A stretch of DNA of 64,000 nt, from positions 496,001 to 560,000 of the forward strand of contig NZ_CAXWGX010000012.1 in assembly GCF_964266745.1 (NCBI RefSeq). Reading direction: 5' to 3'. Both the position numbers and the translations under genes were made by a program. The notes beneath the pieces are model-generated. The model had not been told where the DNA came from and did not search any database. It was given only the letters and a program-made list of their open reading frames with translations. Position 1 is the stretch's first letter. Every line of letters starts with the position of its first letter. Below are positions 8,546-15,631 of the stretch, in pieces. The stretch is from Propionicimonas sp020161015 (GTDB taxonomy: Bacteria; Actinomycetota; Actinomycetes; Propionibacteriales; Propionibacteriaceae).

Positions 8546-9202
8546 GTGAGCCCTTCTCCACCACAGCTTCAACTGGCACTGGACGATATCGCGCGTGAGG
8601 ATCTGTTCTCGCTGCTGGAGCAGGTGGCATCCGCAGTGGACATCGTCGAGGTTGGAACGCCGCTGCTCATGCGCTACGGGGTCGACATCATCACAGAGAT
8701 CAAGGCCAAACATCCGGCTATCAAGCTGCTGAGCGACGCGAAGATCATGGACGCCGCCCACGACGAAGCGGCCATGTCCTTCGATGCCGGGGCTGACTAT
8801 GTGACGATTCTCGCGCTGACTGATGATGGTTCGGTTCGGGAGGCGGTCCGAGCGGCGCGAGAGCGGCCAGGCACGAAAGTGGTTGCCGACATGATCTGTG
8901 TTCGCGAGCTGCCCGTGCGGGCGAGGGAGCTCGCCGCGCTCGGGGTGGACATGCTTGCGGTGCATACCGGCGTGGACCAGCAGGCACTCGGACGTTCGCC
9001 GCTTGACGACCTGCGCGAGCTAACGGCCGCGGGCACGGGGCTTTGTCTGGCTGTCGCCGGAGGCATCCGTGCTGCGACCCTCGCGCAATACCTTCATTAC
9101 CGCCCTCAGGTGGTGATTGTGGGAAGCGGGATCATTTCGGCGCCGGACCCGGTCGCCGAGGCCTGGCAGATCCACCAGTTGGTGAGGGGAGTCGCGATAT
9201 GA
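8546..9202 (+). CDS. hxlA: 3-hexulose-6-phosphate synthase (orotidine decarboxylase superfamily)
   Basis: This enzyme condenses formaldehyde with ribulose 5-phosphate to 3-hexulose 6-phosphate, or runs the reverse to supply pentose phosphate. The 218-aa protein opens with LQLALDDI and carries the family metal and acid motif DAKIMD (D64, K66, D69), then LAVHTGVDQQA and the phosphate-binding end VAGGIRAATL ... VVIVGSGI. Length is standard. The related 3-keto-L-gulonate-6-phosphate decarboxylase is the main alternative. The immediately overlapping isomerase gene (ATGA overlap at 9199-9202) argues for the ribulose monophosphate pair. GTG 8546 is the start. The 5' end abuts the truncated dehydrogenase on the opposite strand. 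Confidence 0.85.
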   Translation: MSPSPPQLQLALDDIAREDLFSLLEQVASAVDIVEVGTPLLMRYGVDIITEIKAKHPAIKLLSDAKIMDAAHDEAAMSFDAGADYVTILALTDDGSVREAVRAARERPGTKVVADMICVRELPVRARELAALGVDMLAVHTGVDQQALGRSPLDDLRELTAAGTGLCLAVAGGIRAATLAQYLHYRPQVVIVGSGIISAPDPVAEAWQIHQLVRGVAI

Positions 9203-9759
9203 GCGCCCACGACAAGCTGGCCGCCATCCTGGAAGAACTCACGCGCAATGCCCGCAGCGTAGACGCCGAGCAGTTGCAGCGGCTGGTAGCGGAAATCCTC
9301 GCTGCGGACCGGATCTTCCTCGCGGGTGCGGGTCGTTCCGGTCTCGCCAGCCGAGCATTCGCGAACCGACTCCTTCACCTCGGCAAGTCTGTGTCGGTCG
9401 TCGGTGATGTCACCAGTCCGCACTCGCGCCCGGGAGACCTCCTGATTATCGGTTCGGGCTCGGGACAGACCGAGGGCCTTTTGGCGCTCGCTGCGAGTGC
9501 CCACGCCGCGGGATTGCGCGTGGCCGCCATGACCATGGATCGCGCCTCGCGGATCGCTCAGCTGGCCGATCTCACTCTTGTGCTGCCGGGCGTGTCTCCG
9601 AAGCTGCATGAGCAATCTGCGCAGACGTCGCTCCAGCCTTTGGCTTCCGCCTTTGAGCAGCTCTTGCTGCTGACGTATGACGCCGTCGTCCTCGAGCTCA
9701 TGGTTGAGCTCGGCCAGACCGCGGACTCGATGTACGCCCGTCACGCCGACCTTGAGTAA
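9199..9759 (+). CDS. hxlB: 6-phospho-3-hexuloisomerase (SIS domain)
   Basis: It isomerises 3-hexulose 6-phosphate to fructose 6-phosphate. The 186-aa protein is a single SIS domain, with the sugar-phosphate loop FLAGAGRSGLASRAFANRL near residues 33-53 and the second loop IIGSGSGQTEGLL. It ends in the helical tail QLLLLTYDAVVLELM typical of the family. Length matches PHI proteins. ATG 9199 overlaps the synthase stop, so translation is coupled. The pair forms a complete ribulose monophosphate formaldehyde-fixing step. It could serve detoxification or pentose-phosphate supply. Confidence 0.87.
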   Translation: MSAHDKLAAILEELTRNARSVDAEQLQRLVAEILAADRIFLAGAGRSGLASRAFANRLLHLGKSVSVVGDVTSPHSRPGDLLIIGSGSGQTEGLLALAASAHAAGLRVAAMTMDRASRIAQLADLTLVLPGVSPKLHEQSAQTSLQPLASAFEQLLLLTYDAVVLELMVELGQTADSMYARHADLE

Positions 9760-9766
9760 TGACCGT

Positions 9767-10804
9767 CTAGCCGTTGACCGGCAATGCCGCGATCTGGTGC
9801 CGTGCTTCGTCGATCGTCGCCATGATCGACACGATCTCGGCGTGCGGGTGGACGGGTGACTCGACGCGTCCCTCGGCAACGTACTTCGCCAAGGCCGTGG
9901 CCTGGCAGCTCATGCCGTCGTACATGGCCAGGGACGGTTCGATCCAGGTGGTGCTCGACTCATCGAAGAAAGAGCCAGTCGTGAGCGTAAGGCCGGAGGG
10001 CCCGATAAAGGGCCCGTGGACGAGAAGCCGACCGGCACTGCCCAAGATCTCGGCGGTGACAGGCATCGAGGTGATGATCGACGTAGATGCAATGCCGGTA
10101 GCGCCATCCGCGCTGGCCAACATCACATCCGCGGACGCGTCGACACCAGTGGGTGCCGTGGAGCCTCTTGCGATCACCATGGAAGGGCTGCCCAGGACGG
10201 AGGAAACAAACGAGATCGGGTAGATTCCTGCGTCGAGCAGGGCGCCACCGCCGAGTTCGGCGCTCCACAGTCTGTGATCGGGCAGAAATGGCATGACGAA
10301 CCCGAAGTCGGCCCGGACGAGCCGCAGGTCGCCGAGAAGGCCGCTGGCGACAACTTGGCGCACGATGTCTGACTGGGGCAGGTAGCGCGTCCACATCGCC
10401 TCCATGACGAGCACGCCTGCGGCCCGACCGGCGGCAGTGATGTCAGACGCTTCATGGGCCGACATTGCGATGGGCTTTTCGATGAGGACGTGCTTGCCGG
10501 CCGCGATCGCTTCCAAAGCAAGGTCGCGATGCTGGGGGTGCGGAGTGGCGATGTAGACCACGTCGATCTCGGAGCTTTCGATGAGGGCCGTGGTGGTGCC
10601 GAAGACCCGCTCAACGGAGTGCTCTCTCGCGAAGGCCTCGGTCCTGTCGAGGTCTCGCGCAGCGACGGCCACCGCGCGCTGAGTGGTGTGGCTGTGAAGG
10701 GAATCGACGAACCGACCGGCGATGCCGGTCCCGATTACTCCCCATCGGAATGGCGGAGCTGACGCGGGGTCGATGTACCGGGCCGGAGGCAAGGTCGGTG
10801 TCAT
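9767..10804 (-). CDS. Gfo/Idh/MocA family NAD(P)-dependent oxidoreductase
   Basis: A 345-aa sugar or sugar-phosphate dehydrogenase of the Gfo/Idh/MocA family. The N-terminal Rossmann fold has RWGVIGTGIAGRFV (about 17-30). It is followed by the family's EKP lysine motif in GKHVLIEKPIAMSAHEA and the C-terminal sheet domain starting near LGDLRLVRADFGF. The start was placed at ATG 10804, preceded by GAAGG. A longer frame to 10966 has no support. It converges with the hexuloisomerase gene 8 bp away. The substrate cannot be read from sequence. Its neighbours suggest a sugar or inositol-type polyol feeding the pentose-phosphate enzymes next to it. Confidence 0.87.
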   Translation of the reverse strand: MTPTLPPARYIDPASAPPFRWGVIGTGIAGRFVDSLHSHTTQRAVAVAARDLDRTEAFAREHSVERVFGTTTALIESSEIDVVYIATPHPQHRDLALEAIAAGKHVLIEKPIAMSAHEASDITAAGRAAGVLVMEAMWTRYLPQSDIVRQVVASGLLGDLRLVRADFGFVMPFLPDHRLWSAELGGGALLDAGIYPISFVSSVLGSPSMVIARGSTAPTGVDASADVMLASADGATGIASTSIITSMPVTAEILGSAGRLLVHGPFIGPSGLTLTTGSFFDESSTTWIEPSLAMYDGMSCQATALAKYVAEGRVESPVHPHAEIVSIMATIDEARHQIAALPVNG

Positions 10805-11051
10805 GAGTGAACCTTCGCAGAGGCTGAAGTGATGTGGTTGTCCATGCGCAACCCGAACTCGGCGCCACTGCCTGGCTCGGAGTCGAGCGTCGAATATGGT
10901 GGTCCCGGCGATACACGCGCGGACGCCCGCGATGGATATCCAAGCGGCGTCGAATAACGCTGCCAAAGTCGCGACCGAGTCGAACAGCTGGTCCCGGGCG
11001 ACCGCTCACGACACGATCGGCCGCCGCGGCGGGTTCCTAAGTGGCGAACGC

Positions 11052-11486
11052 TCACCGGATCGCGTCGAGCATGTCCACCCGCCTGGCGTGTCGGCCCCCC
11101 TCGAACTCTGCGGTAAGCCATGCGCGGACTATTGCTCGCGCCAGGCCGGCACCTACGACCCGCGCGCCGACGGCGATCACATTGCTGTTGTTGTGCCGCC
11201 GAGACAGTTCGGCGGTGAACGGTTCTGAGCAGACGACGGCCCGAATCCCTGGCACGCGGTTGGCTGCCAAGGAGATGCCTACGCCGGTTCCGCACACCAA
11301 GATCCCTAGGTCCGCCTCTCCGGCACTGACCGCTCGGCCGACGAGCTCGCCATAGACGGGATAATCCGCGGCCTCTCCTTCGGCCGGACCGAGATCGAGG
11401 ATCTCGTATCCGAGAGCCCGGGCCTCCTGGGCCAGCTCGTGGCGGAGCTCCACTCCGACGTGGTCAGAGGCAACGGCAATCTTCAT
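11052..11486 (-). CDS. rpiB: ribose-5-phosphate isomerase B (RpiB/LacAB family)
   Basis: It interconverts ribose 5-phosphate and ribulose 5-phosphate, the acceptor used by hexulose-phosphate synthase. The 144-aa protein has the N-terminal MKIAVASDHVGVELR and the catalytic loop GILVCGTGVGISLAANR with the active-site cysteine at 65. The segment CSEPFTAELSRRHNNSNV and helix RVVGAGLARAIV complete the fold. Length and motifs are those of a working RpiB, in contrast to the cysteine-less relative at 44360. It is on the minus strand with the flavin oxidoreductase upstream (53-bp gap), probably cotranscribed. The 247 bp between it and the Gfo/Idh gene hold no gene I can support. Confidence 0.9.
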   Translation of the reverse strand: MKIAVASDHVGVELRHELAQEARALGYEILDLGPAEGEAADYPVYGELVGRAVSAGEADLGILVCGTGVGISLAANRVPGIRAVVCSEPFTAELSRRHNNSNVIAVGARVVGAGLARAIVRAWLTAEFEGGRHARRVDMLDAIR

Positions 11487-11538
11487 TGGGTGATCCTTTT
11501 CTGCGATTCTGTTCTGGAGAAGTAAGTGGGAGCGAGCT

Positions 11539-12711
11539 TCAGGCCAAGCCGGCAGCGACCTCCGCGGAGCGTCCGGTGACGTCGTCGAGAACCTTCCGGG
11601 ACGGCTGCCGCTCCGGCTCGGCGGGAGCCGACGCAGCGGCAGCGTCCCTGGCAGCGACGAGCGAGGCGTGCGTGGGGGCGTCCGGGATGTGCGCGGGACG
11701 GCCCTCGGCGTAGCCCTTGCGCAGGTCGGGCAGGATCTCGCCCAGCAGGTCGAGCTGCTCGAGCACGGTCTTCAGCGGCAGCCCGGCGTGGTCGACGAGG
11801 AACAGCTGCCGCTGGTAGTGGCCGACGTCCTTCGTGAACGACAGGGTGCGTTCCAGCACCTGCTGCGGCGAGCCGACCGTGAGCGGGGTCTCGGCCATGA
11901 ACTCCTCCAGCGTGGGGCCGTAGCCGTACACGGGCGCGACGTCGAAGTAGGGACGGAACTCGTTGATCGCGTCCTGGCTGTTCTTCCGCATGAAGAACTG
12001 GCCGCCCAGCCCGACGATGGCGGTGTCGGCCGGGCCGTGGCCGTGGTGCTGGAAGCGGCGGCGGTACAGGTTCACCATGCGCTTGGTGTGCGACATGCTC
12101 CAGAAGATGTTGTTGTGGAAGAAGCCGTCGCCGTAGTAGGCGGCCTGCTCGGCGATCTCCGGGCTGCGGATCGAGCCGTGCCACACGAACGGCGGCACGT
12201 CGTCGAGCGGACGCGGCGCCAGCGTGAATCCCTGGAGCGGGGTGCGGAACTTCCCCTTCCAGTTCACGACGTCCTCGCGCCACAGCTTGCGGAGCAGGGC
12301 GTAGTTCTCGATGGCCAGCGCGATGCCGTCGCGGATGTCGCGTCCGAACCACGGGTAGACCGGGCCGGTGTTGCCGCGTCCCATCATCAGGTCCACACGG
12401 CCGTCGGACAGGTGCTGCAGCACCGAGTAGTCCTCGGCGATCTTCACCGGGTCGTTGGTCGTGATCAGCGTGGTCGCGGTCGACAGCTGCAGCGTCGAGG
12501 TCTGCGCGGCGATGAAGCCCAGCAGCGTCGTCGGCGAGGACGGGTGGAACGGCGGGTTGTGGTGCTCGCCGGTTGCGAAGACGTCCAGCCCGATCTCCTC
12601 GGCCTTCTTCGCGATCGTCACGGCGGCAACGATCCGCTCGTGCTCCGACGGCGTCCGTCCGGTCGTCGGGTCGGGGGTGATGTCACCGACACTGAAGACA
12701 CCGAGCTGCAT
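11539..12711 (-). CDS. LLM-class flavin-dependent oxidoreductase
   Basis: A bacterial luciferase-like TIM-barrel monooxygenase of 390 aa. Typical segments are MQLGVFSVGDIT, the cofactor-pocket stretch LDVFATGEHHNPPF, QTSTLQLSTATTLITTNDP, EDYSVLQHLSDGRVDLMMGRG and a C-terminal GSPQQVLERTL. The family uses FMN or F420, and which one cannot be told here. The last 60 residues are alanine-rich and variable. ATG 12711 is preceded by AAGGAG at a good distance, better than the upstream alternative. It heads a minus-strand pair with rpiB. The role is uncertain: oxidation of an aldehyde or alkyl compound is common in this class. Confidence 0.85.
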   Translation of the reverse strand: MQLGVFSVGDITPDPTTGRTPSEHERIVAAVTIAKKAEEIGLDVFATGEHHNPPFHPSSPTTLLGFIAAQTSTLQLSTATTLITTNDPVKIAEDYSVLQHLSDGRVDLMMGRGNTGPVYPWFGRDIRDGIALAIENYALLRKLWREDVVNWKGKFRTPLQGFTLAPRPLDDVPPFVWHGSIRSPEIAEQAAYYGDGFFHNNIFWSMSHTKRMVNLYRRRFQHHGHGPADTAIVGLGGQFFMRKNSQDAINEFRPYFDVAPVYGYGPTLEEFMAETPLTVGSPQQVLERTLSFTKDVGHYQRQLFLVDHAGLPLKTVLEQLDLLGEILPDLRKGYAEGRPAHIPDAPTHASLVAARDAAAASAPAEPERQPSRKVLDDVTGRSAEVAAGLA

Positions 12712-12802
12712 GACTGGCTCCTTTCGACGCTGGGATGGCACACGGCAGACTGGGCGCTCGAAGCGTCCTGGGATGAAGATGTCACGTACCGGCGTGAGTG
12801 GC

Positions 12803-13594
12803 TCACGGGCGCCACGTAGTGAGCGCTGGCATTAGCGACAGGCCGTCGGGCAGAAGAGGGCCAGCCTCGCGCACGATCAACCCCGCCAGTTCCCTTTGGC
12901 GATTCTCGGTCATCCTCATGACTGGTGCCGTTATCGAGATCGCGGCCACCGGCGCCCGACCCCGCATCACGGCGGTCCCAAGGCAGGCCACGTCGGGTTC
13001 GTTCTCGCCCATCTCGACTGCATAGCCGCGGCTCCGGGCGAGGGACACCGCTTCTTGCAGTCGCTCATGGCTGACCGGCCGGCTCTCGGGAACGCTGCGC
13101 AGGTATCCGTGCAGCATCTCGTCGGGCACCCGTCGGGCAGCGAGCAGGGCGCGCCCCATGGAAGTGGATGCGACGGGCACGCGCTGACCGACGGCGGACC
13201 ACACGCGGATCGCTCGCTCGGGCTCGACCTTGTCGACGTACTGCACCTGGTCGCCGGCGAGGACACCTAGGTTGACGAGTTCCTCTGTGCTGCGTGACAG
13301 GGCAACGAGCGCGGGATGGAGAGACCGGGCAAGATTTGTCGGACTGTACTGGCGCTCCCCAAGGTCGAACGCTGCCGGCCCGAGCCGGTAGGCGGCTCCG
13401 CCGCGGTCCTGCGTGGCGAAGCCCTTGAGGCGGAGGGTGGTAAGAGCTCGGTATGCGGTGGCCTTGTTGATGCCGACCGAGCTTGCCAACTCGCCAAGGG
13501 TTGTTCCAGCCGGGCCGGCATCTGCTAGCGCAAGCAGCAGATCGAGAGCCCGATCGGCAGCACCGACGGGAAGTCCGGTCGATTCGTTCGCCAT
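12803..13594 (-). CDS. IclR family transcriptional regulator, probable KDG-type regulator
   Basis: A 263-aa regulator with an N-terminal winged helix (ADRALDLLLALAD ... TLGELASSVGINKATAYRA, about 13-60) and a C-terminal ligand domain (about 80-255). The latter includes VASTSMGRALLAA and AVMRGRAPVAAISITAPV, typical of the IclR effector pocket. It is divergent from the KDPG aldolase and KDG kinase genes across 145 bp that hold GAAACG-type inverted repeats. The IclR-family KdgR proteins of enterobacteria recognise a similar TGAAAC/GTTTCA sequence. I infer control of the neighbouring KDG genes by a keto-deoxy sugar acid. The start has AGGAGGAG just upstream. Confidence 0.88.
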   Translation of the reverse strand: MANESTGLPVGAADRALDLLLALADAGPAGTTLGELASSVGINKATAYRALTTLRLKGFATQDRGGAAYRLGPAAFDLGERQYSPTNLARSLHPALVALSRSTEELVNLGVLAGDQVQYVDKVEPERAIRVWSAVGQRVPVASTSMGRALLAARRVPDEMLHGYLRSVPESRPVSHERLQEAVSLARSRGYAVEMGENEPDVACLGTAVMRGRAPVAAISITAPVMRMTENRQRELAGLIVREAGPLLPDGLSLMPALTTWRP

Positions 13595-13690
13595 CGGGCT
13601 CTCCTCCTGTCCGCCTGCGCTGGCTCTAGCTTCCCCAGGTCCGGGGATCTTGCGCGATCGGGCCTGGCTTCGTCATGATTGTGTCGCTGA

Positions 13691-13720
13691 ACGAAACGTA
13701 GCGTTTCAGAGAATGAAACG
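13691..13720. promoter_or_regulatory. KdgR-like operator with GAAACG repeats
   Basis: GAAACG-TAG-CGTTTC is a perfect inverted repeat (13693-13707). It is followed by a third copy, ATGAAACGC, at 13712-13720. The site lies between the divergent IclR gene and KDPG aldolase, 20 bp before the aldolase start. It resembles the known KdgR operator pattern TGAAAC/GTTTCA. Function is inferred. Confidence 0.5.
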
Positions 13721-13739
13721 CAAGGAGCGAGGAGCCGTC

Positions 13740-14369
13740 TTGAGTGAACTGTCGGGAAGCCGGATCGTGCCGGTCGTCGTCATCAACAACGTCGATCGGG
13801 CCGTTGGCCTGGGTCAGGCACTTGTCGCCGGCGGCATACCAGTGGCGGAGGTGACGCTTCGGACGGAGGCGGCGCCGGAGGCGATTCGTCGGATGGCAGC
13901 GAACCCCGACCTTTTGGTGGGGGCGGGGACGGTGCTGAACGTCGCGCAGGTCGACAAGGCGGCGGAGGCGGGGGCGCGGTTCATAGTGAGCCCCGGGTTC
14001 AGCGCCGATGTGGTCCGCCGGGCGCAGCAGCACGACCTGCCCGTGTTTCCAGGTGCGGTGACGCCGACCGAGATCATGGCGGCGCTCGACCTGGGGCTGA
14101 CCACAGTGAAGTTCTTCCCGGCCAACGTTTACGGCGGACCTGCCGCGCTGAGGGCGCTCGGTGCGCCATTCGGACAGGTGCAGTTCATCCCGACCGGCGG
14201 GGTGTCGGCCGCGAACCTGGGTGAGTACCTTTCGCTACCGAACGTGGCCTCCGTGGGCGGCTCCTGGATGGTGCCCGCCGACGCGGTCGACGCCGGCGAC
14301 ACTGCCACCATTGAGCGGCTCTGCCGCGAAGCCGCTACGGCTTCCTCCACCTACGCGAAGGCGGTCTGA
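13740..14369 (+). CDS. eda: 2-dehydro-3-deoxyphosphogluconate/galactonate aldolase
   Basis: It cleaves KDPG (or the galacto isomer) to pyruvate and glyceraldehyde 3-phosphate. The 209-aa protein shows the class I aldolase features: RIVPVVVINNVDRAVGLGQAL, the catalytic glutamate and arginine in VAEVTLRT (E37, R41), VGAGTVLN, FIVSPGFS and the Schiff-base lysine K124 in TTVKFFPAN. I chose TTG 13740 because GGAGCGAGGAG lies directly upstream and the fold begins there. An in-frame ATG at 13713 is inside the operator. It is followed after 2 nt by KDG kinase, completing the lower 2-keto-3-deoxygluconate pathway. Confidence 0.9.
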   Translation: MSELSGSRIVPVVVINNVDRAVGLGQALVAGGIPVAEVTLRTEAAPEAIRRMAANPDLLVGAGTVLNVAQVDKAAEAGARFIVSPGFSADVVRRAQQHDLPVFPGAVTPTEIMAALDLGLTTVKFFPANVYGGPAALRALGAPFGQVQFIPTGGVSAANLGEYLSLPNVASVGGSWMVPADAVDAGDTATIERLCREAATASSTYAKAV

Positions 14370-14371
14370 CC

Positions 14372-15478
14372 ATGGCAAACACCATCGAGCTCCGTCCCGC
14401 TGAGGAGTGCCGTTACGCCGCGGTGGCGCTGGGTGAGGTGATGCTGCGGCTGGATCCCGGTGACCTGCGCATCCGCACCGCGCGGACTTTCGCCGCCTGG
14501 GAGGGAGGCGGTGAGTACAACGTGATCCGTGGTCTGTCGCGGGTGTTCGGCCTGCCGACCGCGGTCGTGACCGCTCTGGTGGACGACGAGGTCGGCCACC
14601 TAGTCGAGGGCTTCATCCTGGCTGGCGGCGTCGACGCCCGATGGATCGATTGGGCCATCTCGGATGGGGTCGGACGTGGGGTGCGGAACGGCCTCAACTT
14701 CACCGAGCGCGGCTTCGGCGTCCGCGGCGCTAAGGGTGTGTCCGACCGTGGCCACACCGCGATCGCGCAGCTGCGTCCCGACCAGGTCGACTTCGACCGG
14801 CTGTTCGGCGAGGCGGGCGTCCGATGGCTGCACACCGGCGGCATCTACGCAGCCCTGTCGGAGCAATCGGCGGAGACGGCATTGGCGGCGGTGAAGGCGG
14901 CGAAGAAGCACGGCACCGTGGTGTCGTACGACCTGAACTACCGCCCTAGCTTGTGGAAGGCGATCGGCGGCCAGCCGCGCGCCCAGGAGGTGAACCGGGA
15001 ACTCGCGCGCTACGTCGATGTGATGATCGGCAACGAGGAGGACTTCACCGCCGCCCTCGGCTTCGAGGTACCCGGCGTCGACCACACTCTCGACACCCTG
15101 CCAGTCGAGGGGTTCGCCGCGATGATCGATGCCGTCGCCGCCACCTACCCCAATATGGGCGTGATCGCGACCACGCTGCGGACCGTCAGGTCGGCATCCG
15201 TGAACGACTGGGGTGCGGTCGCCTGGTCCCCTTCCAGCGGCCTCGTGCAGGCCACGCACCGCGAGAACCTTGAGATCCTCGACCGGGTCGGCGGGGGCGA
15301 CTCATTCGCCTCGGGCCTGATCTACGGACTGCTCACCGGCGCCGACCTCACCCAGGCCGTCGAACTCGGCGCCGCACACGGTGCCCTCGCCATGACCACC
15401 CCCGGCGACACCTCCATGGTTACCGTCGACGAAGTCCTCAAGCTCGCCCGCGGCGGCAACGCCCGCGTCGACCGCTAG
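14372..15478 (+). CDS. kdgK: 2-keto-3-deoxygluconate kinase (PfkB family)
   Basis: It phosphorylates KDG to KDPG, the substrate of the preceding aldolase. The 368-aa PfkB protein has VALGEVMLRLDPGD, the substrate-binding start EGGGEYNVIRGLSRVFG, VVSYDLNYRPSLWK and the ATP and catalytic motif RVGGGDSFASGLIYGL. The last motif normally reads GAGD; here the alanine is glycine, as in many KDG kinases. Start ATG 14372 lies 2 nt after the aldolase stop. Together they process KDG released from uronates, in keeping with the GH88-type hydrolase at 25241. Isomerase and reductase steps before KDG are not obvious on the island. Confidence 0.88.
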   Translation: MANTIELRPAEECRYAAVALGEVMLRLDPGDLRIRTARTFAAWEGGGEYNVIRGLSRVFGLPTAVVTALVDDEVGHLVEGFILAGGVDARWIDWAISDGVGRGVRNGLNFTERGFGVRGAKGVSDRGHTAIAQLRPDQVDFDRLFGEAGVRWLHTGGIYAALSEQSAETALAAVKAAKKHGTVVSYDLNYRPSLWKAIGGQPRAQEVNRELARYVDVMIGNEEDFTAALGFEVPGVDHTLDTLPVEGFAAMIDAVAATYPNMGVIATTLRTVRSASVNDWGAVAWSPSSGLVQATHRENLEILDRVGGGDSFASGLIYGLLTGADLTQAVELGAAHGALAMTTPGDTSMVTVDEVLKLARGGNARVDR

Positions 15479-15631
15479 TCCCGGACGGCCCGCCCGGTCG
15501 CTTCGGCGGGTCGCGAGCACCGACCGCGTGCGGCCAGATGCCTGCGAGCAGCCGTCACGCACGCTATCGTTCGCCTGCCTCGACGGTCGCATGCGGCTGC
15601 TGGCCCCAGGCGCACTGTTTGATGAGGAGCC

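Noticed and set aside
9043..9198. Longer N-terminus for 6-phospho-3-hexuloisomerase
   Set aside because: The upstream extension overlaps the synthase in another frame and lacks family sequence. The ATG at 9199 gives the normal PHI length.
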